Part shown: positions 1-8,532 of the stretch, one piece after another | How positions within the stretch are numbered: the stretch's first letter is position 1 | How the letters are laid out: each line of letters begins with the position of its first letter | Assembly (NCBI GenBank): GCA_900472395.1 | Contig: UCHV01000001.1 | Location: 1 to 64,000 of the forward strand | Reading direction: 5' to 3' | Length of the DNA stretch: 64,000 nucleotides | Source: Hyphomicrobiales bacterium | Lineage (GTDB): Bacteria; Pseudomonadota; Alphaproteobacteria; Rhizobiales; Rhizobiaceae | Notes under the pieces: generated by a model | The model's input: only the letters and a program-made list of their open reading frames with translations | What the model was told of the DNA's origin: nothing | The model's database searches: none | Translations under genes and position numbers: made by a program

Positions 1-352
1 CAACCAATATCCCCAAAAAACGAAATACAGACACTTCATCGCAAACCCCCGCACGGGCACTTCGGTGGTCAAAGCGGCATCGCTCAGGATGCTTTTTACG
101 TTTGTCTTACGTGTCAAGCTCATAGGCTTACACCCATGTATTTGGTCACAAATCCCAAGAATGAGCGCGCAGTCCTTATTTGGCGCTCCATTCAGGCTCC
201 GCGCATCTGAGCCGTCGACTTCCCGGCAGCTGTAGTTCATGAAAAATACAGCAGTGACTGCGGACGTTGAGAACCGGCTCATCTTCTTAGGGAATGCCAG
301 TTTTCGTATCTTCAGGCACCAACGCTGAATTGACCAGATTGAGGCGGCGTCC
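1..352. other. Upstream region without a supported gene
   Basis: These 352 bases precede the GntP-type permease. No RNA gene, repeat or clear promoter is visible. On the minus strand a frame opens with ATG at 121-123 and stays open to the left edge (41 codons, hydrophobic and aromatic-rich towards the edge). It could be the N-terminus of a gene lying outside the window, but it has no good ribosome binding site and I do not recognise it. Confidence 0.4.
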
Positions 353-1789
353 ATGGGGCTATTTGGAATCCTGTTGGGGCTCGGACTGCTGATGTGGTTC
401 GCTTATAGGGGCTGGAGCGTGCTGCTCCTCGCGCCTGCGGCGGCCCTTGTTGTGGCCAGTATCTCAGGCGAGCCGCTGCTTCCACACTGGACATCGACCT
501 TTATGCAGGGAACCGCCCGTTTCGTCACACAATGGTTTCCGATGTTCCTGTTAGGCGGCATCTTCGGAAAAATGATGGATGATAGTGGTTCGATTACTTC
601 GATCGCGCGGTTCCTTACCAAGCGGCTTGGCGTCAAGCGAACCATGCTTTCGGTGGTTCTTGCGTCTGCCGTGGTCACCTATGGCGGTGTCAGCGTCTTC
701 GTGGCGTTCTTCGTGTTGGTGCCCATGTCGCGCGAGATGTTTCGCGCCGCAAATATCCCCGCTAGACTGATGCCGGCGGCGATCGGTCTGGGTGCCTTCA
801 CCTTCACCATGTCAGCCATGCCGGGCACGCCGTCGACGAACAATGCTATACCGATGCCATACTTCGGTACGACGACGTTTGCCGCCCCCGGTCTCGGCAT
901 CATTGCCTCCATCATCACCTTCGCGTTCGGCATGTGGTGGCTGGCGCGGATTGAAGCGAAAGCGCGTGCGATAGGGGAAGGCTATACGGATGATGTCGCG
1001 CCAGGGGTCATAACCGAAATGACCCGCGAACAGGCAACCATATCCGGCGACTTTGACCCTAATGAGCTCACGCATGGCCAAAAGAGCACCGCTGCCCCCT
1101 CTTTCTTGTATGCAGTCCTGCCATTGATTGTCGTTATCGCCGTGAATTTCCTCATGGCATTGGTGATCCTGCCGAGAATTGATTTCTCTCACGCTGAAGC
1201 TGCCCTCGGCATCAACATAAGCTCGACGATTGGCGTATGGGCTGTTCTGCTGGCGCTGGCCGCAGCTATCATCACGGTCATCGCAATCAATTGGGGTCGG
1301 CTGGGCGCATTGCGGGAAAGTTTGGATGCGGGCGCCAACTCCGCCGTACTCCCAATCATGACGGTGGCAAGTCTCGTCGGTTTCGGTGCGGTTGTCGCGG
1401 CAATGCCTGCGTTCACGGTCGTGCGCGATGCGGTTCTGCAGATACCTGGTGGCCCGCTCGTGTCGCTGGTTGTTGCCATGAATGCACTGGCCGGTCTTAC
1501 CGGAACGGCGTCGGGTGGCATGGCGATTGCGCTCAATGCCCTCGGAGGAGAGTATATGCGCCTTGCTGCGGAATACGGTATCGATCCCGCACTCATGCAT
1601 CGCCTGACAACGATCAGTGCGGGCACGCTGGATGCGTTGCCGCATAACGGCACGGTGCTTCTGCTCCTGCAGATCAGCAAACAGAACCACGCCGGAAGCT
1701 ATTTCGACATGGTCATGACGGTCATTGTGGGCGTCATCATCTCGCTTGTGGCGGTCTTTGTGTTGGGAACGATATTCGGCTCGTTTTGA
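353..1789 (+). CDS. GntP-family H+/carboxylate (gluconate-type) permease
   Basis: Predicted inner-membrane proton symporter of the GntP family, whose members import gluconate, other sugar acids or small hydroxycarboxylates. The 478-residue product is almost wholly hydrophobic with about 12 membrane segments and no cleaved signal. Family-like loops are visible: TMSAMPGTPSTNN near residue 151 and SAGTLDALPHNG near residue 422. Length is slightly above the usual 440-460. The ATG at 353 follows a purine-rich GAGGCGG stretch. It reads towards the urease genes with about 100 bases between, so co-transcription is possible but not shown. The substrate cannot be assigned from sequence. Confidence 0.85.
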   Translation: MGLFGILLGLGLLMWFAYRGWSVLLLAPAAALVVASISGEPLLPHWTSTFMQGTARFVTQWFPMFLLGGIFGKMMDDSGSITSIARFLTKRLGVKRTMLSVVLASAVVTYGGVSVFVAFFVLVPMSREMFRAANIPARLMPAAIGLGAFTFTMSAMPGTPSTNNAIPMPYFGTTTFAAPGLGIIASIITFAFGMWWLARIEAKARAIGEGYTDDVAPGVITEMTREQATISGDFDPNELTHGQKSTAAPSFLYAVLPLIVVIAVNFLMALVILPRIDFSHAEAALGINISSTIGVWAVLLALAAAIITVIAINWGRLGALRESLDAGANSAVLPIMTVASLVGFGAVVAAMPAFTVVRDAVLQIPGGPLVSLVVAMNALAGLTGTASGGMAIALNALGGEYMRLAAEYGIDPALMHRLTTISAGTLDALPHNGTVLLLLQISKQNHAGSYFDMVMTVIVGVIISLVAVFVLGTIFGSF

Positions 1790-1888
1790 GCGACCAATCA
1801 TCGGCGCGCCAGGCGTGGGACGAATAGGTTTTGGGTTTCAGCCAGAGTTCAGACTGTGTCTTTCAATCAACCAAAGGGAGATTGCGTC

Positions 1889-2467
1889 ATGAGGAAAATG
1901 TCTGTCCTGATATTTTTGCCGTTACTGACGATCGGCACTCCGGCATTCGCTCATCCGGGGCATAGCGATCATAACCCATTCGTCTCCGGATTTCTGCATC
2001 CACTTTCAGGCGCCGACCATGTCGTTGCCATGATTGCAGTCGGTTTGGCAGCTGCATTGCTGGGTGGCCGCTCGCTGCTCGTCATCCCCGGCACGTTCGT
2101 TCTAATGATGGCTGCAGGTTTTGTCGCTGCTCTGGTCGGCATGCAAATCCCCTTGGTCGAACCGATGATACTCGCCTCTACCGTTGTCATTGGCCTGACC
2201 GTCGCGCTTGCATGGCCGGCATCTTCGGCCGTCATTGCCTTGGTTGTCGGTTGTTTCGCTTTTTTTCACGGGTACGCGCACGGCAGTGAACTTGCGGGCC
2301 AGAATGCTTTGGTTTTCGGTACAGGCTTCGTCTTGGCTACCGGGTTGCTGCATGCCGTCGGGATAGTCACGGGCCTTGCCGCAGTGCGCTTGATGCCGGG
2401 CACGGCGGCTTTGCGTGTTGCCGGCGGTGCCGCTGCATTGGGTGGCGTGTTCCTGCTCGTGAGCTAA
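1889..2467 (+). CDS. HupE/UreJ-family membrane protein, probable nickel permease for urease
   Basis: HupE/UreJ proteins are small inner-membrane proteins linked to nickel (sometimes cobalt) entry for hydrogenase or urease. The 192-residue product has a signal peptide ending at ...PAFA, then HPGHSDH, then the family signature HPLSGADHVVAMIAVG near residues 33-48, followed by about six hydrophobic segments; the His/Asp motif is the presumed metal path. ATG at 1889 is chosen because AAAGGGAG lies just upstream; an earlier in-frame start at 1856 lacks one. Position directly before ureF supports a role in supplying Ni to urease. The exact metal is inferred. Confidence 0.85.
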   Translation: MRKMSVLIFLPLLTIGTPAFAHPGHSDHNPFVSGFLHPLSGADHVVAMIAVGLAAALLGGRSLLVIPGTFVLMMAAGFVAALVGMQIPLVEPMILASTVVIGLTVALAWPASSAVIALVVGCFAFFHGYAHGSELAGQNALVFGTGFVLATGLLHAVGIVTGLAAVRLMPGTAALRVAGGAAALGGVFLLVS

Positions 2468-2545
2468 CCATCCGTCTTGCTGATCCGGGCGTCTGACGCT
2501 TGAGATCTGTGCAAACTTTTTGCGACCCTATGGAAGACGCAAGTG

Positions 2546-3226
2546 ATGTCCAAACAGATATCCTTTGGCCTGCCTTTGCAGCTCATGCGCTTGGTCAGCC
2601 CAAGCCAGCCGGTCGGTTCTTTCGCGTATTCGCGAGGGCTGGAGTGGGCAGTCCACGACAAAATTGTGCGTGACGAGGCAACGGCTGGCGCCTGGATATT
2701 CAATTTTGTCGAGTATAGCTACGCAGTATCGGATGCCGCCCTTTTTCTGCGCATGGCGGAAGCGCTTCGAACGAATGAAAGAGCCGCCTTCATTGACGCC
2801 GACGCATGGCTTTCGGCGGCACGTGAAAGCAGGGAATTGGAGTTCGAAGACAAGCAGATGGCCGGATCGATGGTCAAGGTGCTCAGTGATCTCGGTGTTT
2901 CCTGCGCGCTCTCTTTCGGCGACATGCGACTGACCTATCCGGCAGCATTTGCGCTCGCCGCCAGTCACTGGAACATTCCCGCTCATGACGCTGTCCGGGG
3001 ATTGTTATGGAGCACCGTGGAGGCTCAGGTTTCTGCCGCCATCCGCCTTGTCCCTTTAGGGCATACGGCTGGTCAACGCCTGCTGATCGCTTCAGCAGAC
3101 GTTATCGAGCGCGCTGCCTGCAAGGCGGAAACCATCCGCGATGATGAAATCGGCAATGCCGCACCGGCAATGGCGATGGCGAGCGCATGGCATGAAACGC
3201 AGTACAGCCGGCTGTTTCGTTCATAA
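2546..3226 (+). CDS. ureF: Urease accessory protein UreF
   Basis: UreF works with UreD and UreG in the GTP-dependent complex that carbamylates the active-site lysine and inserts nickel into urease; it regulates UreG GTP hydrolysis. The 226-residue, mostly helical product has the conserved N-terminal LVSPSQPVGSFAYSRGLEWAV (split here as LVSPSQPVGSFAYS then RGLEWAV) near residues 15-36 and the terminal HETQYSRLFRS. ATG at 2546 is preferred over GTG at 2543, with GGAAG upstream. The gene lies between the HupE-like permease and a UPF0114 gene, not next to ureG or ureE as in most urease operons. Confidence 0.93.
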   Translation: MSKQISFGLPLQLMRLVSPSQPVGSFAYSRGLEWAVHDKIVRDEATAGAWIFNFVEYSYAVSDAALFLRMAEALRTNERAAFIDADAWLSAARESRELEFEDKQMAGSMVKVLSDLGVSCALSFGDMRLTYPAAFALAASHWNIPAHDAVRGLLWSTVEAQVSAAIRLVPLGHTAGQRLLIASADVIERAACKAETIRDDEIGNAAPAMAMASAWHETQYSRLFRS

Positions 3227-3292
3227 CCGCTCTTGGCGGTGATGATCGGAAGACTTTGCAATTGCTCAAATCGGTTCGAGGAGGGTTACGCA

Positions 3293-3847
3293 TTGATTGG
3301 CTTATTTCGCGGTCTACGGTCGGTACTCATACTTGCCGCAGCCGGCGTGCTTTTCGGCGCTTTCCTGATGTTCTGGGAAGCCATACTGATGCTGTGGGAC
3401 AGCTACAGGATGGCTCGGCTCAACCCTGACATGTCGGTCATCGTGGCCGTGTTGCGCGCAACGGACAAGATACTTTTAGGCATTGTGTTGATGGTGGTCG
3501 GTTGCGGTATCGCGCTCGGTTTTGCGCTTGATGTTCCGCCGGACCAGCGATCGAAGCTGCCGCAATGGATGATTATCGACACGATTGCGGAACTCAAAAA
3601 TCTCTTTTTCCAGATGATCATTCTTTATCTGGTTGTCCATTTCGCTGCTCAAGTCGGAGAAATGCAGGTGCCGCTGCAATGGGAAGCACTCATTCTCCCG
3701 ATTTCGGCGTTGCTGCTGGCGGGAGCCATGAAGCTGACTGCCAGTTCGCACCATCTGTCCGAAGAGACGCGCAGCGATAGAGCCGGTGCTGAGATCAGGC
3801 GGCCTGTGGCCGTCAAGATGAAAGGCGACGGAAATGATTTTTCCTAG
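3293..3847 (+). CDS. UPF0114 (YqhA-type) membrane protein within the urease cluster
   Basis: Integral membrane protein of the UPF0114/YqhA family, whose function is not established. The 184-residue product has about four hydrophobic segments, the central one followed by a conserved-looking amphipathic stretch LPQWMIIDTIAELKNLFFQM, and a polar C-terminal tail. A TTG at 3293 preceded by GAGGAGGG (3278-3285 area) is the best start; an ATG at 3233 has no ribosome binding site. Its end overlaps the first codons of ureD if ureD starts at 3834. It sits between ureF and ureD, so it is probably co-expressed with urease; a role in pH or ion stress is only a guess. Confidence 0.75.
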   Translation: MIGLFRGLRSVLILAAAGVLFGAFLMFWEAILMLWDSYRMARLNPDMSVIVAVLRATDKILLGIVLMVVGCGIALGFALDVPPDQRSKLPQWMIIDTIAELKNLFFQMIILYLVVHFAAQVGEMQVPLQWEALILPISALLLAGAMKLTASSHHLSEETRSDRAGAEIRRPVAVKMKGDGNDFS

Positions 3848-4748
3848 TCATGCTCTGCGGCAGAGGTCTGCGAGGCGGATCTTCGCGCAGTTGGCGAAAC
3901 GGTTGGAACGACACGGAGCGCAGATGGTGAACGGGTGGCATGCCGAACTCGAATTGTTCTTTGCGCTTTCTCACGGAAAGACGCGGCTGATGCGGAGACG
4001 CCACAGCGGTCCGCTCGCGGTACAGCGCGCCTTTCATCCGGAGGGTGACGGTTCGGCGCATGTCTACCTCCTGCATCCGCCGGGCGGCGTTGCTGGCGGT
4101 GACGTGCTGGATATCCGTTGCAGGCTTGACCCATCGGCTCGCTGCGTTCTCACCACGCCAGGTGCAACAAAGTTTTATCGTAGCGACGCAGGCGAAAGCG
4201 TGCAGCGAACGCGTATCGACGTTGGAGATAACGCAATCTGTGAAAACCTCCCGCAAGAGACGATCCTCTTCGAAGGAGCCGATGCTTCGATCAGTACGCA
4301 TGTCATGCTCGCCGATAATGCTGTTTACGCCGGATGGGATTTTATCAGTCTGGGCCGGCCCGCCGCGGGAGAGCGTTTCCTGAACGGGCGGCTTCAACAG
4401 CGGGCCGAGATATTTCGTGATGGAAAGCGCATCTGGTTTGAACGCATCGGATTTTCGCAATCGCCGACGGTTCTGGATGCTCCGGTGTTTTTCGCAGGGC
4501 GCCCGATCGTGGGAACGATGGTCTATGCGGGACCGGTACCGGAAAACACCGTTGAGTGCATTCGTGAAGAAGTCGGCGCCAGGGCGCGTAATGTGTTCTC
4601 GGTAAGTCAGCTCGAACGCGTGCTTGTTTGCCGTTACCTCGGCCAGCGCATGTCTGAAGGTAAGGCCCTCTTCCTTCAGGCCTGGAGCATTCTTCGAGAG
4701 CGCGGCCTCATGAAAAAAGCGGTCGTGCCACGCATCTGGGCAACGTGA
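3834..4748 (+). CDS. ureD: Urease accessory protein UreD (UreH)
   Basis: UreD binds urease apoprotein first and recruits UreF and UreG for nickel insertion. Family motifs are clear: GWHAELELFFA near residue 34, HPPGGVAGGD near 82, LTTPGATKFYRS near 105 and QETILFEGA near 141. With ATG at 3834 the product is 304 residues, long for UreD (about 270-280 is common). A second ATG at 3924 has the better-spaced GGAG and would give 274 residues without overlapping the preceding gene; either start is possible. It directly precedes ureABC. Confidence 0.93.
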   Translation: MIFPSHALRQRSARRIFAQLAKRLERHGAQMVNGWHAELELFFALSHGKTRLMRRRHSGPLAVQRAFHPEGDGSAHVYLLHPPGGVAGGDVLDIRCRLDPSARCVLTTPGATKFYRSDAGESVQRTRIDVGDNAICENLPQETILFEGADASISTHVMLADNAVYAGWDFISLGRPAAGERFLNGRLQQRAEIFRDGKRIWFERIGFSQSPTVLDAPVFFAGRPIVGTMVYAGPVPENTVECIREEVGARARNVFSVSQLERVLVCRYLGQRMSEGKALFLQAWSILRERGLMKKAVVPRIWAT

Positions 4749-4775
4749 CAACACGGAAACAGTGAGGATCAGCTC

Positions 4776-5078
4776 ATGGAACTTCTACCGCGTGAAAAGG
4801 ACAAACTTCTGATCTTTACCGCAGGTCTGCTGGCCGAGCGGCGAAGGGCGAAGGGGCTGAAGCTGAACTATCCCGAAGTGATCGCCTTTATTTCGGCCGC
4901 TCTTCTGGAAGGCGCCCGCGAAGGGCGAACGGTGGCCGATCTCATGTCCTATGGCGCGACCTTGCTGACACGTGACGAGGTCATGGAAGGCGTGCCCGAG
5001 ATGATCCACGACATCCAGGTCGAGGCAACTTTTCCGGATGGCACGAAACTCATCACAGTTCACAATCCTATTCCATAA
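4776..5078 (+). CDS. ureA: Urease subunit gamma
   Basis: Smallest structural subunit of the cytoplasmic nickel enzyme urease, which hydrolyses urea to ammonia and carbamate. At 100 residues it has the standard gamma length, with conserved N-terminal [20 protein letters not shown], the segment GLKLNYPEV and C-terminal [19 protein letters not shown] lies upstream of the ATG. It is 27 bases after ureD and 10 bases before ureB, so ureDABC form one tight unit. Confidence 0.97.
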   Translation: MELLPREKDKLLIFTAGLLAERRRAKGLKLNYPEVIAFISAALLEGAREGRTVADLMSYGATLLTRDEVMEGVPEMIHDIQVEATFPDGTKLITVHNPIP

Positions 5079-5088
5079 GGAGGCCGCC

Positions 5089-5394
5089 ATGATCCCCGGC
5101 GAATACTTTATCGAGGATGGCTCCATCGAGCTCAATGCAGACCGACAGACCCGCAAGGTCGATGTCGCCAACTCCGGCGACAGACCGATCCAGGTCGGAT
5201 CCCATTACCACTTCCACGAAACGAACGAGGCGCTCCTGTTCGATCGCGAGGAAGCTCGCGGCTTCAGGCTCAACATTCCGGCGGGCACCGCGGTGCGCTT
5301 CGAACCGGGTCAGGAACGCACGGTCGAACTCGTCACGCTCGACGGTGGACGTGAGGTTTATGGGTTCAACGCCAAGGTCATGGGCAAGCTTTAG
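5089..5394 (+). CDS. ureB: Urease subunit beta
   Basis: Beta structural subunit of urease, 101 residues. Recognisable segments are MIPGEYF at the start, [15 protein letters not shown] near residues 32-46 and [12 protein letters not shown] near 65. The start at 5089 is fixed by AAGGAGG immediately upstream; a longer in-frame opening has no support. The beta subunit wraps the catalytic alpha subunit in the (alpha-beta-gamma)3 assembly. Stop and the ureC ribosome binding site are nearly adjacent, consistent with translational coupling. Confidence 0.97.
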   Translation: MIPGEYFIEDGSIELNADRQTRKVDVANSGDRPIQVGSHYHFHETNEALLFDREEARGFRLNIPAGTAVRFEPGQERTVELVTLDGGREVYGFNAKVMGKL

Positions 5395-5403
5395 GAGGTG
5401 GAG

Positions 5404-7107
5404 ATGGGAACGATCACACGGCAAAACTACGCTGATCTCTACGGCCCGACCAAGGGCGACAGGATGCGGTTGGCCGATACGGAGCTCATCATCGAGATCG
5501 AGGAAGACCACACTGTCTACGGTGAAGAGGTGACGTTTGGCGGAGGAAAAGTCATCCGCGATGGCATGGGACAGAGCCAGCGTCCGGCTGCCGAGGTTGC
5601 CGACGTCGTCATCACCAATGTCATCATCATCGACCATTGGGGTATCGTCAAGGCGGATGTCGGCATCAAGAACGGGCGTATCTCCGGTATCGGCAAGGCA
5701 GGAAATCCCGATATCCAGCCCGGCATCTCCATCATCATCGGCGGAGCGACTGATATTATAGCCGGCGAAGGGCGGCTGCTCACGGCGGGCGGTATCGACA
5801 CCCATATCCATTTCATCGCACCTCAACAGGCGGACGAAGCCCTGGCGAGCGGCACGACAACGCTTGTCGGTGGCGGTGCGGGGCCGACGGTCGGCACGCT
5901 TGCGACAACCGTCACGGCCGGACCATGGGCGATCCACCGGATGCTCGAAGCAGCGGAGGCGCTGCCTGTCAATGTGGGCCTGCTCGGAAAGGGCAATGTC
6001 AGCTTGCCCGATCCGCTGCGAGAGCAAGTCCGCGCCGGTGCTGTCGGCCTCAAGCTGCATGAAGACTGGGGGACGACGCCTGCCGCGATCGACAACTGCC
6101 TGACTGTTGCCGACGAGATGGACGTTCAGGTCGCGCTCCATAGCGATACCCTCAACGAAAGCGGTTTCGTTCGCGATACTTTCGCGGCGATGAAGGGCCG
6201 GACGATCCACAGCTTCCACACGGAAGGTGCCGGCGGCGGTCACGCGCCCGATATCATCACGGCGGCAGGCGAGGAAAACATACTTCCATCCTCGACAAAC
6301 CCGACAAGGCCATACACCATCAATACGGTCGACGAACATCTCGACATGCTGATGGTCTGCCATCACCTGAGCCCGCAGATCCCCGAGGACGTTGCCTTTG
6401 CGGAGTCTCGCATTCGCCGAGAGACCATTGCGGCAGAGGACATCCTCCACGATCTGGGCGTCTTTTCAATGATGTCGTCGGATTCACAGGCGATGGGCCG
6501 CATCGGCGAGACGACCCTTCGTTGCTGGCAGACCGCTCACAAGATGAAGGTCCAGCGCGGTCCGCTTCCTGAAGACAGCGAACGCAACGACAATTTCCGG
6601 GTCAAACGTTATGTCGCCAAATATACGATTAACCCGGCCCTGACGCATGGTTTTGCCCATGAGATCGGCTCGATCCAGGTCGGCAAGCGCGCCGACCTCG
6701 TGCTCTGGAAGCCGGCATTTTTCGGCATCAAGCCGACGATGGTGATGATTGGCGGAATGATCGCAATAGCGCCGATGGGCGACCCCAACGCATCGATTTC
6801 CACACCTCAGCCTGTGCACTATCGGCCGATGTACGGCGTGCTGGGGCGGGCACTCGGCTCAACCGGCGTCACGTTCGTGTCACAGGCGGCGCTTGCTGAC
6901 GGGATTGGCGAGAAACTCAAACTTGCAAAGCAACTCGCCGCTGTCAGCGGCACCCGGACGGTGCGAAAGAAGGACATGATCCACAACAGCCGCACACCAA
7001 AGCTGGAAGTGGATCCGCAAAACTACAAGGTGCGCATCGATGGCGAGTTGATCACATGCGAGCCGGCAGATGTCTTGCCGATGGCACAGCGGTATTTTCT
7101 CTTCTAG
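5404..7107 (+). CDS. ureC: Urease subunit alpha (catalytic)
   Basis: Catalytic subunit with the di-nickel site. The 567-residue length is standard. Visible active-site motifs: GGIDTHIHF near 128-136 (two Ni-binding His), GLKLHEDWG near 215 (the lysine that becomes carbamylated), HSDTLNE near 246, [12 protein letters not shown] near 272, MVCHHL near 318 (flap and catalytic His) and SSDSQAMGR near 358 (Ni-binding Asp). All key residues are present, so the enzyme should be functional once nickel is inserted. ATG at 5404 follows AGGAGG; GTG at 5398 overlaps that site and is less likely. Confidence 0.98.
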   Translation: MGTITRQNYADLYGPTKGDRMRLADTELIIEIEEDHTVYGEEVTFGGGKVIRDGMGQSQRPAAEVADVVITNVIIIDHWGIVKADVGIKNGRISGIGKAGNPDIQPGISIIIGGATDIIAGEGRLLTAGGIDTHIHFIAPQQADEALASGTTTLVGGGAGPTVGTLATTVTAGPWAIHRMLEAAEALPVNVGLLGKGNVSLPDPLREQVRAGAVGLKLHEDWGTTPAAIDNCLTVADEMDVQVALHSDTLNESGFVRDTFAAMKGRTIHSFHTEGAGGGHAPDIITAAGEENILPSSTNPTRPYTINTVDEHLDMLMVCHHLSPQIPEDVAFAESRIRRETIAAEDILHDLGVFSMMSSDSQAMGRIGETTLRCWQTAHKMKVQRGPLPEDSERNDNFRVKRYVAKYTINPALTHGFAHEIGSIQVGKRADLVLWKPAFFGIKPTMVMIGGMIAIAPMGDPNASISTPQPVHYRPMYGVLGRALGSTGVTFVSQAALADGIGEKLKLAKQLAAVSGTRTVRKKDMIHNSRTPKLEVDPQNYKVRIDGELITCEPADVLPMAQRYFLF

Positions 7108-7214
7108 CCGACCACGCGATCGGGTGCGATGACCGTGCCTGACCGTGTGGAAACAGCTGTGTGGGGCAAGCCAGCGAAAGCTCAGGCTTTGCCGCCGTCA
7201 TAGGAGCGGATAAA

Positions 7215-8252
7215 ATGAAACTGCTTCATTTCCCTGATCACCCGCTGTTTTCCTTCGTGGATTGGTCGCTACGGGGCATCGGACAGGTGGTTTTTCAGAA
7301 CAACCCAATCTCTGGGCTCATCATTCTTGCCGCCTTGGCATGGAACTCATGGATCTATGCAGCGATCTGCATTCTGGGCGTGGTGTCGAGTACCGTGACC
7401 GCGCTCATTCTCAAAGCGGACAGAGGGATGATCCGTGATGGCCTCTACGGTTTTAATGGCGCGCTGATCGGTCTGGCACTGGTTGCCTTCACAAGCGAGG
7501 ATTTTCGGGCAGGCTCGATTCCGTCCCTTGCCATGGTGGTTTATCTGGTTTGTGCGGCCGCATTCACCACGATGGCGCTTGCGAGCATCGGCGCAGTTCT
7601 GGCGCCTTACAAAGTCGCGCCACTGACCATGCCCTTTGTTCTTGTCGGATGGTTGTTTCTTTTTGCCGTGCTGAAATTCGATGCGATCGATGCGGGGCCG
7701 ATGGCGAAACCGATCTCGCCCGAGCAATTTTCCGACACCGTTCCCTATGTCTTCTCGACCTGGTCCGAAGGCATTGGCACGGCCATCGGCCAGATCTTTT
7801 TTCAGGACAACTGGATTTCCGGTTATCTCATCCTTATTGCGATCGGTCTGAACTCGCGCATTGCCGCGGCGATGGCCTTTCTTGGAGCGGTGGTCGGCAC
7901 CCTGGTCGCTGCTCTTTATGGTGGACCGGAAGGTGCCGTGCGCGATGGGCTGTTCGGGTATAATTCTGCGCTGACCGCCATGGCTATCGGCGGCGTCTTT
8001 CTGGTCATTACCTGGCGGAGTTTCCTCTACGCCCTTTTTGGCGCGGTTGTAGCAAGTTGGTTATGGGCTTCCATTGCCATATTTCTCACGCCGATCGGCA
8101 TGCCGGTCCTGACGTCGACCTTCGTGCTCGTGACCTGGGTCATGCTTTTGGGGCAGGGGGCGTTCAAGGCGCTTGTGCCCGTCCCACCTGCCGAATCCAC
8201 GACACCAGAGGACAACCGCTCACGCTACCTCGCAGGCCTGAGCCCCAATTGA
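7215..8252 (+). CDS. UT-family urea transporter
   Basis: Urea channel/transporter of the UT (SLC14-like) family, as found beside some Brucella urease operons (UreT). The 345-residue product shows the internal duplication typical of the family: NPISGLIILAALAWNS pairs with NWISGYLILIAIGLNS, and DGLYGFNGALIGLALV pairs with DGLFGYNSALTAMAIG. About ten membrane segments are expected. The start at 7215 has TAGGAGC just upstream; an earlier ATG-like opening at 7161 does not. It closes the urease run and probably brings urea in for use as nitrogen source or acid neutralisation. Confidence 0.92.
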   Translation: MKLLHFPDHPLFSFVDWSLRGIGQVVFQNNPISGLIILAALAWNSWIYAAICILGVVSSTVTALILKADRGMIRDGLYGFNGALIGLALVAFTSEDFRAGSIPSLAMVVYLVCAAAFTTMALASIGAVLAPYKVAPLTMPFVLVGWLFLFAVLKFDAIDAGPMAKPISPEQFSDTVPYVFSTWSEGIGTAIGQIFFQDNWISGYLILIAIGLNSRIAAAMAFLGAVVGTLVAALYGGPEGAVRDGLFGYNSALTAMAIGGVFLVITWRSFLYALFGAVVASWLWASIAIFLTPIGMPVLTSTFVLVTWVMLLGQGAFKALVPVPPAESTTPEDNRSRYLAGLSPN

Positions 8253-8532
8253 TTGTTTTGGTGGATGGCATTGTTTGATCGTCATCCCGTGATCAGCTCC
8301 ATCTCCTGCGGATCTCCTGAGAGTTCCGGCGATGAAATGGTTTCGCGCCGCAGAGCTGATCATCGGCCCCGGCGAGCAAACGGCGGTACGGACCATGGAT
8401 GGCCCAAGTCGTTGGACGCCCTGCAAATAATGTTCATGCCATCCGGGATATCCACGGCGAACTGAACTTGACGCAGCGCGACGAGGTGACGACGGGCGCC
8501 AAAAGAAAAGTCGTGGGGTCGCCATCCCCGAT
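8253..8532. other. Convergent intergenic gap after the urease run
   Basis: The urea transporter (+) and the RND pump (-) converge here. I see no strong terminator hairpin, no ureE coding remnant (no His-rich tail) and no repeat in this 280-base gap. Confidence 0.5.

Noticed and set aside
1-123. Minus-strand open frame reaching the left edge (41 codons)
   Set aside because: Too short, no ribosome site and no recognisable family; kept only as a note in the gap entry.
5068-6450. Long open frame antisense to ureC and ureB
   Set aside because: Opposite strand of intact conserved genes; composition reflects GC-rich codon structure. Similar antisense frames over 812-1801, 25927-26841, 36873-38162 and 61673-63211 were rejected for the same reason.
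8253-8532. Possible ureE or ureE remnant after the urea transporter
   Set aside because: No frame with UreE-like sequence or a His-rich tail is visible here or upstream of ureG.
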